64,000 nucleotides of DNA. Origin: Martelella alba (lineage in GTDB: Bacteria > Pseudomonadota > Alphaproteobacteria > Rhizobiales > Rhizobiaceae). The DNA is taken from the NCBI RefSeq assembly GCF_006516955.1, contig NZ_VHLG01000009.1, positions 1 through 64,000 of the forward strand, in the 5' to 3' direction. Each line of letters begins with the position of its first letter. Positions within the stretch are counted from its first letter, which is position 1. A program made the translations under genes and the position numbers. Below the pieces are notes generated by a model. The model saw only the letters and a program-made list of their open reading frames with translations. It was not told where the DNA came from and ran no database searches. Positions 17,416 through 25,965 of the stretch are shown here, in pieces.

Positions 17416-18261
17416 ATGAAGTATAGAGATTTTCTGAAACCAACAGGCATTGCGCTGGCCACCAGCCTGCTCGCCTTTCAGGCACATGCTGCAGGCGCCA
17501 ACGCCTATGCAACCACGAATGTCAATCTCAGGGCGGGGCCATCAACCTCCTACCCGGCCATCACCACGGTTCCCGCTGGCGCAGGCATCTATAATAATGG
17601 CTGCCTTGCCGATTACAGCTGGTGTGACATTTCCTTTGCCAATTATCGCGGCTGGATGGCTGCGACATATATTCAGGTGCCCTATCAGGGCTCGAATTCG
17701 AGCCTGACGCCGGCGATTGCCTTTACCACGGGCGTTGCCATCACCGCCTTCAGCATGTCCTACTGGGATAACCACTATCGCGGCTATCCCTGGTACAATA
17801 GCTGGAACCGCTATCCGCCACCGCCGCCGCCGCGCCCCTATGCGCCGCCGCCCGGATGGCATCAGCCACCTGGATGGCACCAGCCGCCGGGTTGGAATGC
17901 ACCTCCGGGATATCAGCCAGGCTGGAACCAGCCGCCACGCAACGATCCCCATGGCGGGCCACCGCCGCAAAATGGCAATCACGGCGGACCACCGCCGCAA
18001 AACGGAAATCATGGTGGACCACCGCCGCAGCAGGGCGGCGGCAACCCGCCGCCGCGCGATAGCCACAACGGACCGCCGCCGCAAAACAACGCCCAGCGCC
18101 AGGAACCGCGTCCGATGCCACAGGGCGGCCAGCGGCCTGAGATGCGTCAGGAAGCCCCACCCCGCGCTGGCGGCGGCGCCTGCGGCCCGGATCCCCGGCG
18201 CTGCATGCCCGAGCGTGGCGGTGATCGCATGGAAGATCGCCGTCCCATCGAACGGCGCTGA
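17416..18261 (+). CDS. Secreted SH3-domain protein, copy 2, Pro/Gln/Asn-rich tail
   Basis: A 281-residue exported paralogue of the preceding gene. The SH3 region is nearly the same (NVNLRAGPSTSYPAITTVPAGAG, GCLADYSWCDISFANYRGW), but the second half is entirely different: WHQPPGW-type repeats, then three 10-residue HGGPPPQNGN units, then a Pro/Arg/Gly-rich end with a CGPDPRRC motif. The tail could cross the envelope or bind polyanions. The pair looks like a tandem duplication whose SH3 core is constrained and whose tails diverged. Confidence 0.85.
   Translation: MKYRDFLKPTGIALATSLLAFQAHAAGANAYATTNVNLRAGPSTSYPAITTVPAGAGIYNNGCLADYSWCDISFANYRGWMAATYIQVPYQGSNSSLTPAIAFTTGVAITAFSMSYWDNHYRGYPWYNSWNRYPPPPPPRPYAPPPGWHQPPGWHQPPGWNAPPGYQPGWNQPPRNDPHGGPPPQNGNHGGPPPQNGNHGGPPPQQGGGNPPPRDSHNGPPPQNNAQRQEPRPMPQGGQRPEMRQEAPPRAGGGACGPDPRRCMPERGGDRMEDRRPIERR
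17950..18036 (+). repeat. 30-bp in-frame tandem repeat
   Basis: Two full 30-bp units and one partial unit encode HGGPPPQNGN repeats within SH3 protein 2 (units start at 17950, 17980 and 18010). Such repeats can expand or contract by slippage. Confidence 0.85.
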
Positions 18262-18284
18262 GCGCAACGCATCTCCAGATACTG

Positions 18285-18314
18285 AACCGGCGGTCTTCGT
18301 GATCGCCGGTTTTC
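18285..18314 (+). terminator. Terminator after SH3 protein 2
   Basis: An 8-bp stem (18285-18292 with 18304-18311) followed by TTTCC on the plus strand, 24 bp past the stop codon. Confidence 0.6.
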
Positions 18315-18324
18315 CATACTCCCT

Positions 18325-19038
18325 TTACGCCGCCCCCTCTTCATGCCGCTTTTCCGAAACGATCCTGCCGTCCTCGAACGTCAGGATCCGGTCAAACATA
18401 TCGAAAGCACGGGGATCATGGGTGACGACGACGACCGCGGTGTCACGTTTGACGGCGATATCGCGGAAAAGAGCCATGGCCTGACGTCCGCGCACGCCGT
18501 CAAGCGCTGCGGTCGGCTCATCAGCGAGGATCAGCGGCGGTTCATTGGCAAGCGCCCTGGCAATCGCCACACGTTGCTGCTCGCCGCCGGAAAGCCGGCT
18601 GGGCTTGTTGTCAGCGCGATGGCCAAGATCGAGCGCCTCCAGTAGCTGATGCGCGTATTTCAGCGCGGGTCCCGCCGGAACATCGTCGATTTCCAGCGCA
18701 ATCGAGACATTCTCGGCGGCTGAGAGAAAGGGAATGAGATTGGCTTTCTGGAACACGAAACCGATATGGCGGCGGCGGAAATCTCGCAGGCGCCCGAGAT
18801 CTGCATCTTGAGCATTGACCCGCTCGCCCGCAAGCCAGACCGCGCCGTCACTCGGCGTCGCCAGAAGACCGGCAATCATCAGAAATGTGCTCTTGCCCGA
18901 GCCGCTTGGCCCGACAATGCCCACCAGTTCGCCGCGACGGACGGAAAGCGACACGCCATCCAGCGCCTTCACCACGCTGTCGCCACTGCGGTAATGCCGG
19001 GTGGCATTTTCAACGCTCAACACCGTTTCCCCGCTCAT
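18325..19038 (-). CDS. ABC transporter ATP-binding protein (MacB/LolD/DevA type)
   Basis: A 237-residue ATPase with Walker [11 protein letters not shown]-loop [11 protein letters not shown], signature LSGGEQQRV, Walker [13 protein letters not shown] and an H-loop VVVTHDPR. It belongs to the FtsX-permease-associated class that powers tripartite export or lipoprotein handling. The ATG at 19038 overlaps the permease stop (ATGA), so it is the last gene of a four-gene minus-strand operon with the permease, the membrane-fusion protein and the Cys-rich protein. Confidence 0.93.
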   Translation of the reverse strand: MSGETVLSVENATRHYRSGDSVVKALDGVSLSVRRGELVGIVGPSGSGKSTFLMIAGLLATPSDGAVWLAGERVNAQDADLGRLRDFRRRHIGFVFQKANLIPFLSAAENVSIALEIDDVPAGPALKYAHQLLEALDLGHRADNKPSRLSGGEQQRVAIARALANEPPLILADEPTAALDGVRGRQAMALFRDIAVKRDTAVVVVTHDPRAFDMFDRILTFEDGRIVSEKRHEEGAA

Positions 19039-20189
19039 GAAAGCACCTCCTGTGGCGAGACCTTCAACGCCCGCGCAATCCCGATCCAGCTTCCGAAGCC
19101 GCAAATGAAGACCAGTGCAACGGCAAGCATACTGAGCGTTACCCCGTCGATGACGATCCGGCGCGGGAACATCGGAAAGATGATCAACGATCCCAGCACC
19201 GCCAGCCCATAGCCGACAATGCCGATCAGCACCGCCTCGCCGCCGATCATGCCGGCGATCACCGAATTGCGGGCACCGATCAGCTTCAGCATGGCGATCT
19301 CGTGCAGTTTTTCGAGTGTCATCGTGTAGATGATCAGCGAGACGACAAGAAAGGTGATCGCCAGAATGAGAATGGTGAAGGCCAGGATCTGGAAGCGCAG
19401 CTTGCCGAGCCGCTTGTTGAGGATCATGTCGCGCTGCTCGCTGTTGGTCACCACTTCCGCATCGCCCCAGGATGATATCCGGTTGATAACCGTCTGCTCA
19501 TCGGCCGCCGGATCAAGCGTTACCAATACCGCTGCAATCTTGCCGGCATTGGGCGCGATCGCCGTCGCAGATGTGCTGTCGGCTGCTGCGGCACGGGCGA
19601 GCAGCACTTCCTCGGATGTGCGCCTCTGGGCCAGTTCCATCACATCGGCCGTCGACATGAACAGCATGCCGTCGCCGCTCATATCGACCATGCTCCTGGC
19701 AATGCCGACAATGGTGATGTCCTCCTTGTCGAGCTTCACCTTTTCACCCAGCGCCAGCCCGGTATTCTCATTGGCGATCGCCTCGAAACGGTTGGCGCTC
19801 AGGTGCCGGCCAGCAACGAGCGGGATCCACTGCCCGGTATCGCTTGGCGTATCAAGGCTGGTAACGGCAACGCGCAACGGCCTGCCCTCATCCTCAAACT
19901 GGTAGCTGAACTGGAGGAAGCGCCGCGTTGCCGCAACGCCCGGCACGCCTTCCACCCGCCGGTCCATATTGGCAGGCACCGAAGAGTTTTCGGCAAATGG
20001 CCCCTCACGATCGCCCTGAACCACCCACATGTCGGTGGAAATCGCGTCGATCAGCAAAGTCGCGTCGTCAACAATGCCACGGTAAAGCCCGGTCATTCCG
20101 ACAACGGCCATCAGCAGGAAGCCAACGCCAAGCGCGGTGAGCAAAAAGCGGGCTGGTGAATGGAGAATATCGCGAATGGCGAGCTTCAT
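19035..20189 (-). CDS. ABC transporter permease (FtsX/MacB type)
   Basis: A 384-residue permease with one N-terminal transmembrane helix (LLTALGVGFLLMAVVGMTGL), a large periplasmic domain (residues 40-260) and three C-terminal helices (ILAFTILILAITFLVVSLII and on), which is the FtsX topology. It overlaps the ATPase start by 4 bp and the upstream fusion-protein stop by 4 bp, so the genes are translationally coupled. It likely exports a lipid, peptide or toxic compound from the periplasm. The substrate is unknown. Confidence 0.92.
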   Translation of the reverse strand: MKLAIRDILHSPARFLLTALGVGFLLMAVVGMTGLYRGIVDDATLLIDAISTDMWVVQGDREGPFAENSSVPANMDRRVEGVPGVAATRRFLQFSYQFEDEGRPLRVAVTSLDTPSDTGQWIPLVAGRHLSANRFEAIANENTGLALGEKVKLDKEDITIVGIARSMVDMSGDGMLFMSTADVMELAQRRTSEEVLLARAAAADSTSATAIAPNAGKIAAVLVTLDPAADEQTVINRISSWGDAEVVTNSEQRDMILNKRLGKLRFQILAFTILILAITFLVVSLIIYTMTLEKLHEIAMLKLIGARNSVIAGMIGGEAVLIGIVGYGLAVLGSLIIFPMFPRRIVIDGVTLSMLAVALVFICGFGSWIGIARALKVSPQEVLS

Positions 20190-21358
20190 TGCCCGCCCTC
20201 CTCAGGCTTCACCGGCATATAGGCAAACAGCCTCCGGCCCGGTTTGACCGCAAGCGTGCCTTCAGGGATCGGCGTGACCAGCACTGCGCGGGTCGCCGAG
20301 CCGCCGGCAAAGGCGACGGGCGTGAAATGGATCCGGCCATGCTCAACCAGCCACAGCCCGGCCACATCGCGCCGCCGGTCAATCAACGCCTTGTCGACAC
20401 TGGGCAAGGTCGTCTGTTCCGCCACAGCGATGTGAACGCGCGCGCGCTGATCGATCGCCCAGTTCTTCGGCAGGGAATCGAGCTTCACGTCGACGGAGAA
20501 TTCACGGGTTTCGGTATCGACGAACCGGTTGATCCTGAGCACTGAACCGGTAATCTCCTCGCCGTTGAAGTCAGCTGAAACCTTCATGCCGGGATCAAGC
20601 CTGGCAATCAGGCTTTCATCAAAGCGCGCGGAGAGCACCAGCGAGGCTGGATCGACAAGCTGGACAATGCTGACACCCGCCGTGACCACCGCACCAACGC
20701 TTTGATCACGCGAGACCACAATCCCGTCGAACGGTGCACGAATCACCGTTTCCGACAGGTTGGCATTGGCAACGGCAAGCGCTGCCTTATAGGCATCGAC
20801 ATTGCCCTCAGCCTGGGCGATGGCCGCCCTCGCCTTGTCCAGTTCGGCCGTGGCCTGACGGGCGTCAGCCTCGGCATTGTCAAGCGCGGTCTGCGTCGTG
20901 GCACCCGTCGTCATCAGCTGCTGCTGACGCTTGTGAAGCCGCGCGGCATTTTCACTGACGGCACTGACACTGGCGAGATCCGCTTTCGCCGCAACGACCG
21001 CATTCTGTCCGGCGCGAAGCTGCGCTTCGGCCTGCAGAACCGCCGCCTCGGTATCGCTGTCAACAAGGCGCACCAGAATTTCGCCGGCGCGCACCTGATC
21101 CCCCTCATCAACATTGATCGCGGCAATACGCCCCGAAACCCGGCTGGCAACCGAAGTCATGGTCAGTGCATCAAGCGTTGCCGGACCGAGGGTTTCACTC
21201 ACCAGCGGCACGACCGAAACGGCACCGGCCTCAACGGTTTTCGGATAGAAATATCGGTAGCCGGCAAATCCAACGGCGGCCACGGTGCAGATTGCCGTGA
21301 CGATCAACATGGGCGAGATGCGCCGCCGGCGCCGTTGCGGCTTTTGCAATGGCGTCAT
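20186..21358 (-). CDS. HlyD-family periplasmic adaptor (membrane-fusion) protein
   Basis: A 390-residue adaptor. A short basic cytoplasmic start leads into a membrane anchor (ISPMLIVTAICTVAAVGFAGY), a lipoyl half-motif (INVDEGDQVRAGEILVRL), a long coiled-coil hairpin rich in Ala/Gln/Leu, and the returning half (ETVIRAPFDGIVVSRDQSVGAVV). It bridges the inner-membrane ABC permease to an outer-membrane channel, which is not encoded here. The ATG at 21358 overlaps the upstream TGA. Confidence 0.92.
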   Translation of the reverse strand: MTPLQKPQRRRRRISPMLIVTAICTVAAVGFAGYRYFYPKTVEAGAVSVVPLVSETLGPATLDALTMTSVASRVSGRIAAINVDEGDQVRAGEILVRLVDSDTEAAVLQAEAQLRAGQNAVVAAKADLASVSAVSENAARLHKRQQQLMTTGATTQTALDNAEADARQATAELDKARAAIAQAEGNVDAYKAALAVANANLSETVIRAPFDGIVVSRDQSVGAVVTAGVSIVQLVDPASLVLSARFDESLIARLDPGMKVSADFNGEEITGSVLRINRFVDTETREFSVDVKLDSLPKNWAIDQRARVHIAVAEQTTLPSVDKALIDRRRDVAGLWLVEHGRIHFTPVAFAGGSATRAVLVTPIPEGTLAVKPGRRLFAYMPVKPEEGGQ

Positions 21359-21603
21359 TGGCCGCTCATTTCTGCACGTTCGGCCCGTGCCTTGTCGAGA
21401 GCCACCTGGCAATCGGGACTGAAGGCGTGAATATTGTCGGCGATGCAGGCCTGAAGCTTGCCGTCACTGCGCGCGACATGAGCGCAATAGGCCTGCAAAT
21501 CGGCCCGGCAGACGGCCCGCAGATCAGAAAGCGATGTCGCGGCAAAACTGGTTCCGGCGGAAAGCCCAACAGCAAGGCAGACGGGGACGAGGACACGAAA
21601 CAT
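21355..21603 (-). CDS. Small secreted cysteine-rich repeat protein
   Basis: An 82-residue precursor with a signal peptide (cleavage near SFA-A, residue 21). The mature part has four Cys in the pattern CRADLQAYC, KLQACIADN, FSPDCQ, which resembles the Cys-rich repeat seen in eukaryotic Golgi glycoprotein 1 and in many proteobacterial periplasmic proteins. Its function is unknown. It is the first gene of the exporter operon and overlaps the fusion-protein start by 4 bp, so it may sense or bind the exported substrate (inference). Confidence 0.82.
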   Translation of the reverse strand: MFRVLVPVCLAVGLSAGTSFAATSLSDLRAVCRADLQAYCAHVARSDGKLQACIADNIHAFSPDCQVALDKARAERAEMSGQ

Positions 21604-21654
21604 GTATCATTCTCCAGGGGCTGGTTTTCGATGCATGACGGTTTGCCGGGTTTT

Positions 21655-21700
21655 CTTTGCACCGTTTTTGCAAAGCCTGACTGCTTTGTTACAGTTTGTA
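21655..21700. promoter_or_regulatory. Candidate response-regulator site in the shared divergent promoter
   Basis: The 150 bp between the Cys-rich gene and the response regulator contain TTTGT at 21685-21689 and again at 21695-21699, exactly 10 bp apart, the layout favoured by OmpR-family dimers. An inverted repeat CTTTGC/GCAAAG (21655-21660 with 21670-21675) lies beside it. Binding is inference. Confidence 0.35.
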
Positions 21701-21753
21701 TCCCGCTGCCCGCAGCGCTTGCCAAAGCACGGACACGGCACCATCCTTTTCCC

Positions 21754-22473
21754 ATGACCACCAGGAAACTCATTATTGTCGAAGACGACCCGGAAATCCG
21801 CGCGCTGCTGGCCGAATTTCTCGGAGCGGAAGATTATGAGGTACGCGTCGCCGATAATGGCGCCGCCTTTGATCGGCTTGTCGCTGCCGGAATGCCGGAT
21901 CTGGTCGTACTCGATATCATGCTGCCCGGTGAGGATGGTTTTTCCATCTGCCGGCGCCTGCGCGGCCACTCCAGGGTTCCTGTCCTGATGCTGACGGCCA
22001 AACGCGACGATATCGACCGCATTGTCGGCCTTGAGCTCGGCGCCGATGATTACCTCGTCAAACCCTTCAACCCGCGCGAATTGCTGGCACGCATCCGCGC
22101 CATCCTGCGGCGCACCGGCGGGGATCGCGATGTGGGCGACAATCCGCGCCGCATTCGCCGTTTCGAAGATATCAACGTCGATCTCGATGCGCGCTGTGTC
22201 ACAGATGCAGACGGCCGGATCATTGATCTCACCACCGCCGAATTCGACCTGCTGGCCAATCTTCTGGAACGCCCGCAACGGGTTCTGTCCCGCGAACAGC
22301 TACTCGACCTGACACGCGGGCGAACCCATATGGATCCCTTTGACCGCACCATCGACGTCACGGTGTCGCGGCTCAGAGCCAAATTGCAGCCTCATCTGGG
22401 CGACGGTGTCAATGTGATCACCACCGTGCGCAATGCCGGCTATCTGTTCTCCGCAAGCGTCACCAAGGGCTGA
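21754..22473 (+). CDS. OmpR-family response regulator
   Basis: A 239-residue two-component regulator. The receiver domain has the acidic pair in IIVEDDPEIR, phospho-acceptor Asp54 in LVVLDIMLPGEDG, and the conserved Lys in DDYLVKPFNPRELLARI. A winged-helix DNA-binding domain follows (LTTAEFDLLANLLERP through SRLRAKL). The ATG at 21754 is chosen because the receiver starts there. It is divergent from the exporter operon and 2 bp from the kinase gene, so it probably controls that operon and the CpxP-like gene. Confidence 0.93.
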   Translation: MTTRKLIIVEDDPEIRALLAEFLGAEDYEVRVADNGAAFDRLVAAGMPDLVVLDIMLPGEDGFSICRRLRGHSRVPVLMLTAKRDDIDRIVGLELGADDYLVKPFNPRELLARIRAILRRTGGDRDVGDNPRRIRRFEDINVDLDARCVTDADGRIIDLTTAEFDLLANLLERPQRVLSREQLLDLTRGRTHMDPFDRTIDVTVSRLRAKLQPHLGDGVNVITTVRNAGYLFSASVTKG

Positions 22474-22475
22474 AG

Positions 22476-23792
22476 ATGAAACGGTTCGGCCTCGTCACCC
22501 GGCTGATGCTGATCATCGCCGCCGCCTTCCTGGCAATCCAGCTGGTGGCCCTCATCCTGTTTCTCTCACTGCGAGTTACCAGCCCGGTCGAAACGCTCCT
22601 GAAGGTGCCGGAACGGATCGCAGCATTGGTCGAACTCCTGGATCGCTCGGATACGCAAACCCGCAGCCTTGTGCTTGCGGCGGGAGCCGGGGGAGACCGG
22701 ACGATTGCCATCATTGCCCGCCCCGAGCCGGAAAGCGGCGCGCGCTTCGGCTTGCCGCGCATTCGCGACGCCGTCGAAAATGCGCTCATCGCCCGCGGGA
22801 TCACCAATCGCACCGTCCGGACCCGCGGCGTCAGCGGTACCGTCTTCGGCAATGACGGCAGCTATGAAGTCTATGTCGAACTCCGTGACGGCAGCTATCT
22901 GGAAGTCAAACTCCGCGACAATGTAACGATCCGGCTGCTCGGCGTTCCTGTCGGCTTTTTCGCCGGCGTGACCGGCCTTGTCATCGCGCTGGTTGCGCTG
23001 ATTGCCATCGCCCGGCAGATGCGCCCGCTCGTGGCGCTGTCACGTCAGGTCGAGCGTTTCGGCACATCAGCGCCGCAACAACCGATAGATGAAACAGGTG
23101 CTGCCGAAATCCGGCAGCTGATCGCAGCCATCAACCGCATGCAGAAACGTATCGATACTCTGGTTTCCGGCCGAACCATGCTGCTCGGCTCCATTTCACA
23201 CGATATGGGAACCTATCTGACCCGCCTGCGTCTCAGGATCGAAATGATGCCAGAAAGCACAAGACGCGATGGCGCCATCGCCGACCTTGAAGCGATGCAG
23301 GCGCTTCTGGCGGAAACACTCGATTTCGCCGCTGTTTCAACCGCCATGCAAGATGGCAAGGGCGCCCCGCTTGTCGCAGCACTCACAAGCCAGCTCGCCG
23401 ATATAGACAGGGCCCTTTATACGTTCACCGCCGAGATGGACGAAATCCGCGTGGCGCTGAGTGAGGTTGCGTTGATGCGCATTGTTGCAAATCTGATCGG
23501 CAACGCGGCACGCTATGCATCGCATTTCGATATCCAGCTCAGCGCCGACGCTCATCATGCCCGCCTTGTCATCGACGATGATGGTCCCGGCATTGCGCCG
23601 GAAGAACGTGACAAGGTTTTCGAGCCGTTCTACCGCGTGGAACATTCCCGCAGCCGTGAAACCGGCGGGACAGGTCTCGGGCTCACCATCGTCAAGCAGA
23701 TCGTCGATGCCGCCGGCGGAACGATTGTGCTGACGTCGTCGCCTGCCTCCGGCCTTGGCGTCATCATAACCCTGCCGCTCATGCCCGGCTGA
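22476..23792 (+). CDS. Sensor histidine kinase
   Basis: A 438-residue inner-membrane kinase with two transmembrane helices (about residues 8-30 and 155-177) bracketing a periplasmic sensor of roughly 125 residues. A HAMP-like linker precedes a variant H-box LGSISHDMGTYLTRLRLR (His242), then N-box ANLIGNAARYA, G1 DDDGPGI and G2 GGTGLGLTIV. The start follows the regulator stop after 2 bp, indicating coupling. Partner of the response regulator. Confidence 0.92.
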   Translation: MKRFGLVTRLMLIIAAAFLAIQLVALILFLSLRVTSPVETLLKVPERIAALVELLDRSDTQTRSLVLAAGAGGDRTIAIIARPEPESGARFGLPRIRDAVENALIARGITNRTVRTRGVSGTVFGNDGSYEVYVELRDGSYLEVKLRDNVTIRLLGVPVGFFAGVTGLVIALVALIAIARQMRPLVALSRQVERFGTSAPQQPIDETGAAEIRQLIAAINRMQKRIDTLVSGRTMLLGSISHDMGTYLTRLRLRIEMMPESTRRDGAIADLEAMQALLAETLDFAAVSTAMQDGKGAPLVAALTSQLADIDRALYTFTAEMDEIRVALSEVALMRIVANLIGNAARYASHFDIQLSADAHHARLVIDDDGPGIAPEERDKVFEPFYRVEHSRSRETGGTGLGLTIVKQIVDAAGGTIVLTSSPASGLGVIITLPLMPG

Positions 23793-23878
23793 AATGAAAT
23801 GAAACAAAGCGACGAACGGCTGCAAAGACCGTTTGGCACGCTTCGCCCGTTCCCATCGCTTGAAGGAAGGACGAAGTC

Positions 23879-24403
23879 ATGATGATGAACCCGGCGCGAC
23901 GGGGCCTAGCCGCCGTCGCCATCTTCGCGCTCACCCTGCCCCTGTTGCCGGCCACCGGGGCCTCGGCCCACGGGCCAGTGAATGCGCGCCTCTGCCAGAT
24001 GCTGGCCGATCCGTCAGCACGTCTCGCCAATCTCGATCCGACCCGCATGCGTCTTGCCGCCGTGGCCTTTCTCGCGGATCAGGAGCGCGCTATCGGCATT
24101 ACGGCTGCGCAGAAACCAGCCTGGAACAGTTTCGCCGAGGCCGTGATCTCTCTGGTGCCAGACCAGACGCAGATTGATGCGTTGCGGAACATGCTCGCAG
24201 AACGGCAATCACAGGAAGGTCTGAAAAGCCTTGATGTTGCAGCCTTTGCAGCACAACAGATGGCGCTTCGTGGCCAGAAGGGTACAGCCCTCGCCAAGGC
24301 CACGAAACAGTTGAGAGCCGTGTTGAGCCCGCAACAGATTGAAGCCGCCCGCCTTCCCGACAGGCGCCTCATGCCCGGACTGTCAGCGGCTTGCCACGGC
24401 TGA
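23879..24403 (+). CDS. CpxP/Spy-like periplasmic LTXXQ protein
   Basis: A 174-residue exported helical protein with a signal peptide (ALTLPLLPATGASA). Two LTXXQ-like motifs are present, ITAAQKPAWNSF near residue 80 and VLSPQQIEAAR near 146. Spy/CpxP relatives are periplasmic chaperones or negative sensors for envelope-stress kinases. The SD AAGGAAGGA precedes the ATGs at 23879, 23882 and 23885. It is the third gene after the response regulator and kinase. Its 3' end overlaps convergent metC by 21 bp. Confidence 0.85.
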   Translation: MMMNPARRGLAAVAIFALTLPLLPATGASAHGPVNARLCQMLADPSARLANLDPTRMRLAAVAFLADQERAIGITAAQKPAWNSFAEAVISLVPDQTQIDALRNMLAERQSQEGLKSLDVAAFAAQQMALRGQKGTALAKATKQLRAVLSPQQIEAARLPDRRLMPGLSAACHG

Positions 24404-25600
24404 CAGGTGGGGCCTGCCCGAAGACAGGGCATCCAACCCGCGCTGCAGGTCGGCAACGATGTCAGCGACATCCTCCAGACCGATCTGCAGGCGGATAACC
24501 GGCCCTTCCTCAGGGGCGAGCGCTACCGTGCGCGACGACAGGTTCACCGGTACCGCAAGCGATTCGTAACCGCCCCAGGAATAGCCGATGCCAAAGAGTT
24601 CCAGGGCATCGAGGAAAGCATGCTGGCGGGTCTTGAATTCACCCTCATCCGCCTTCAATACGAAGGAGAAAAGGCCGCTTGCGCCCTTGAAATCACGCTT
24701 CCACAGCGCATGTGTCGGGAAGCTTTCCAGCCCCGGATGCAGCACGCGGGCAACCTCCGGGCAGCTTTCGAGGAAACGGGCCACTTCCAGCGCGCTCTTT
24801 TCCTGATGTGCCAGCCGGACACCCATGGTGCGCAGCCCCCTGAGGATCTGGTAGCTGTCATCAGGTGCGCCGCAGACCCCCATCCAGGTGTAGTTGTCAT
24901 AAAGGCGTTCGAAGCATTTCTCGTTGGCCGAGGCGGTGCCCATCAGCACATCGGAATGGCCGGAAAAATATTTCGTTGCAGCCGTGAGAGACAGGTCCAC
25001 ACCAAAATCGAGCGGCTTGAAATAAAGCGGCGTTGCCCAGGTATTGTCCATCGAAACGATCGCATCATGGGCATGTGCAACCTCGCTGATGAGGCGGATA
25101 TCCTGGACTTCAAACGTATTGGAGCCCGGAGCCTCGGTATGGACGAGACGGGTATTGGGCTTGAACAGACGCTCAAAATCAGCCCCCTCCTCAGGATGGT
25201 AATATTCGACCTCGACGCCCATGCGGGTCAGAACCTTGTCGGCAAAACGGCGGGCCGGATCATAAACCGAATCAACGATCAGCACATGATCACCCGGCGA
25301 TACGAAAGCGAGCCAGGGCAGCGTGATCGAAGCAAGGCCAGAGGGATAGATCAGCGTACCGGCAGAATTTTCCAGCGTGTCGACAGCCGCGCACAACGCA
25401 TCGGTGGTCGGGGTGCCATGGGTGCCATAAGTATATTTCTGCTCGCGCTTTTCCGTGGCGCCGGCATCGGGAAACAGCACTGTAGAGGCATGGACAACCG
25501 GCGGGTTTACAAAGCCATGAAAGTCAAGCGGCTCGTAACCGATATGGGCCAGCCTGGTATTATCGCCTGCAAAAGAGGCAGCGTCATGTTTTTTTGACAT
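24383..25600 (-). CDS. metC: Cystathionine beta-lyase
   Basis: A PLP enzyme of the Cys/Met metabolism family, 405 residues, cleaving cystathionine to homocysteine, pyruvate and ammonia. Features are YTYGTHGTPTTDALCAAV, the PLP lysine in SLTAATKYFSGHSDVLMG, the pre-cofactor segment MDNTWATPLYFKP and the C-terminal RLQIGLEDVADIVADL. The divergent arrangement with aapJ is as known in Rhizobium leguminosarum. Its stop lies inside the CpxP-like gene (21-bp convergent overlap). Confidence 0.94.
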   Translation of the reverse strand: MSKKHDAASFAGDNTRLAHIGYEPLDFHGFVNPPVVHASTVLFPDAGATEKREQKYTYGTHGTPTTDALCAAVDTLENSAGTLIYPSGLASITLPWLAFVSPGDHVLIVDSVYDPARRFADKVLTRMGVEVEYYHPEEGADFERLFKPNTRLVHTEAPGSNTFEVQDIRLISEVAHAHDAIVSMDNTWATPLYFKPLDFGVDLSLTAATKYFSGHSDVLMGTASANEKCFERLYDNYTWMGVCGAPDDSYQILRGLRTMGVRLAHQEKSALEVARFLESCPEVARVLHPGLESFPTHALWKRDFKGASGLFSFVLKADEGEFKTRQHAFLDALELFGIGYSWGGYESLAVPVNLSSRTVALAPEEGPVIRLQIGLEDVADIVADLQRGLDALSSGRPHLSAVASR

Positions 25601-25965
25601 TGGGCAAGTCTACTCTGATCAATCGGGAAGGTCTTATTCACTCTTTTGAATCGATGATGCCCACTGGTCAAGTCAGTTGGCTAAACAGCGTAAAAGACTG
25701 AACAATTAAATCGGCTGACAGCGCTAAATTTGTGACCAAATATGTGCTTAAAATTTCGATTTTTGCCTATTTTTTTCTCATAAATGGACGTTTTTCGCAA
25801 AATCAGTCCGTTTTTTTTGAGCAAGTCTTGACCATCTGGAAAATTGCGACTGAGATGTGCTGGCTCGCACCGAGGGGTTCGCCGAGCAGCGGCTGGTGCC
25901 TTAAATTATATTTCGCGATCGAGGGGACCGGTTGCTATTTTCAATGATAAACAAAGGTTGGGAAA
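25601..25965. promoter_or_regulatory. Divergent metC-aapJ regulatory region
   Basis: This 365-bp A+T-rich gap must hold the promoters of metC and of the aap operon. Two T-runs (near 25770 and 25811) and a TTGACC resembling a -35 near 25828 are visible, but no matching -10 element is convincing. A 71-codon plus-strand ORF (25732-25947) lacks an SD and family similarity and is not called. Confidence 0.5.

Noticed and set aside
25732-25947. 71-codon plus-strand ORF before aapJ
   Set aside because: It has no SD, runs through A+T-rich promoter-like DNA, shows no family resemblance, and overlaps the region expected to hold both divergent promoters.
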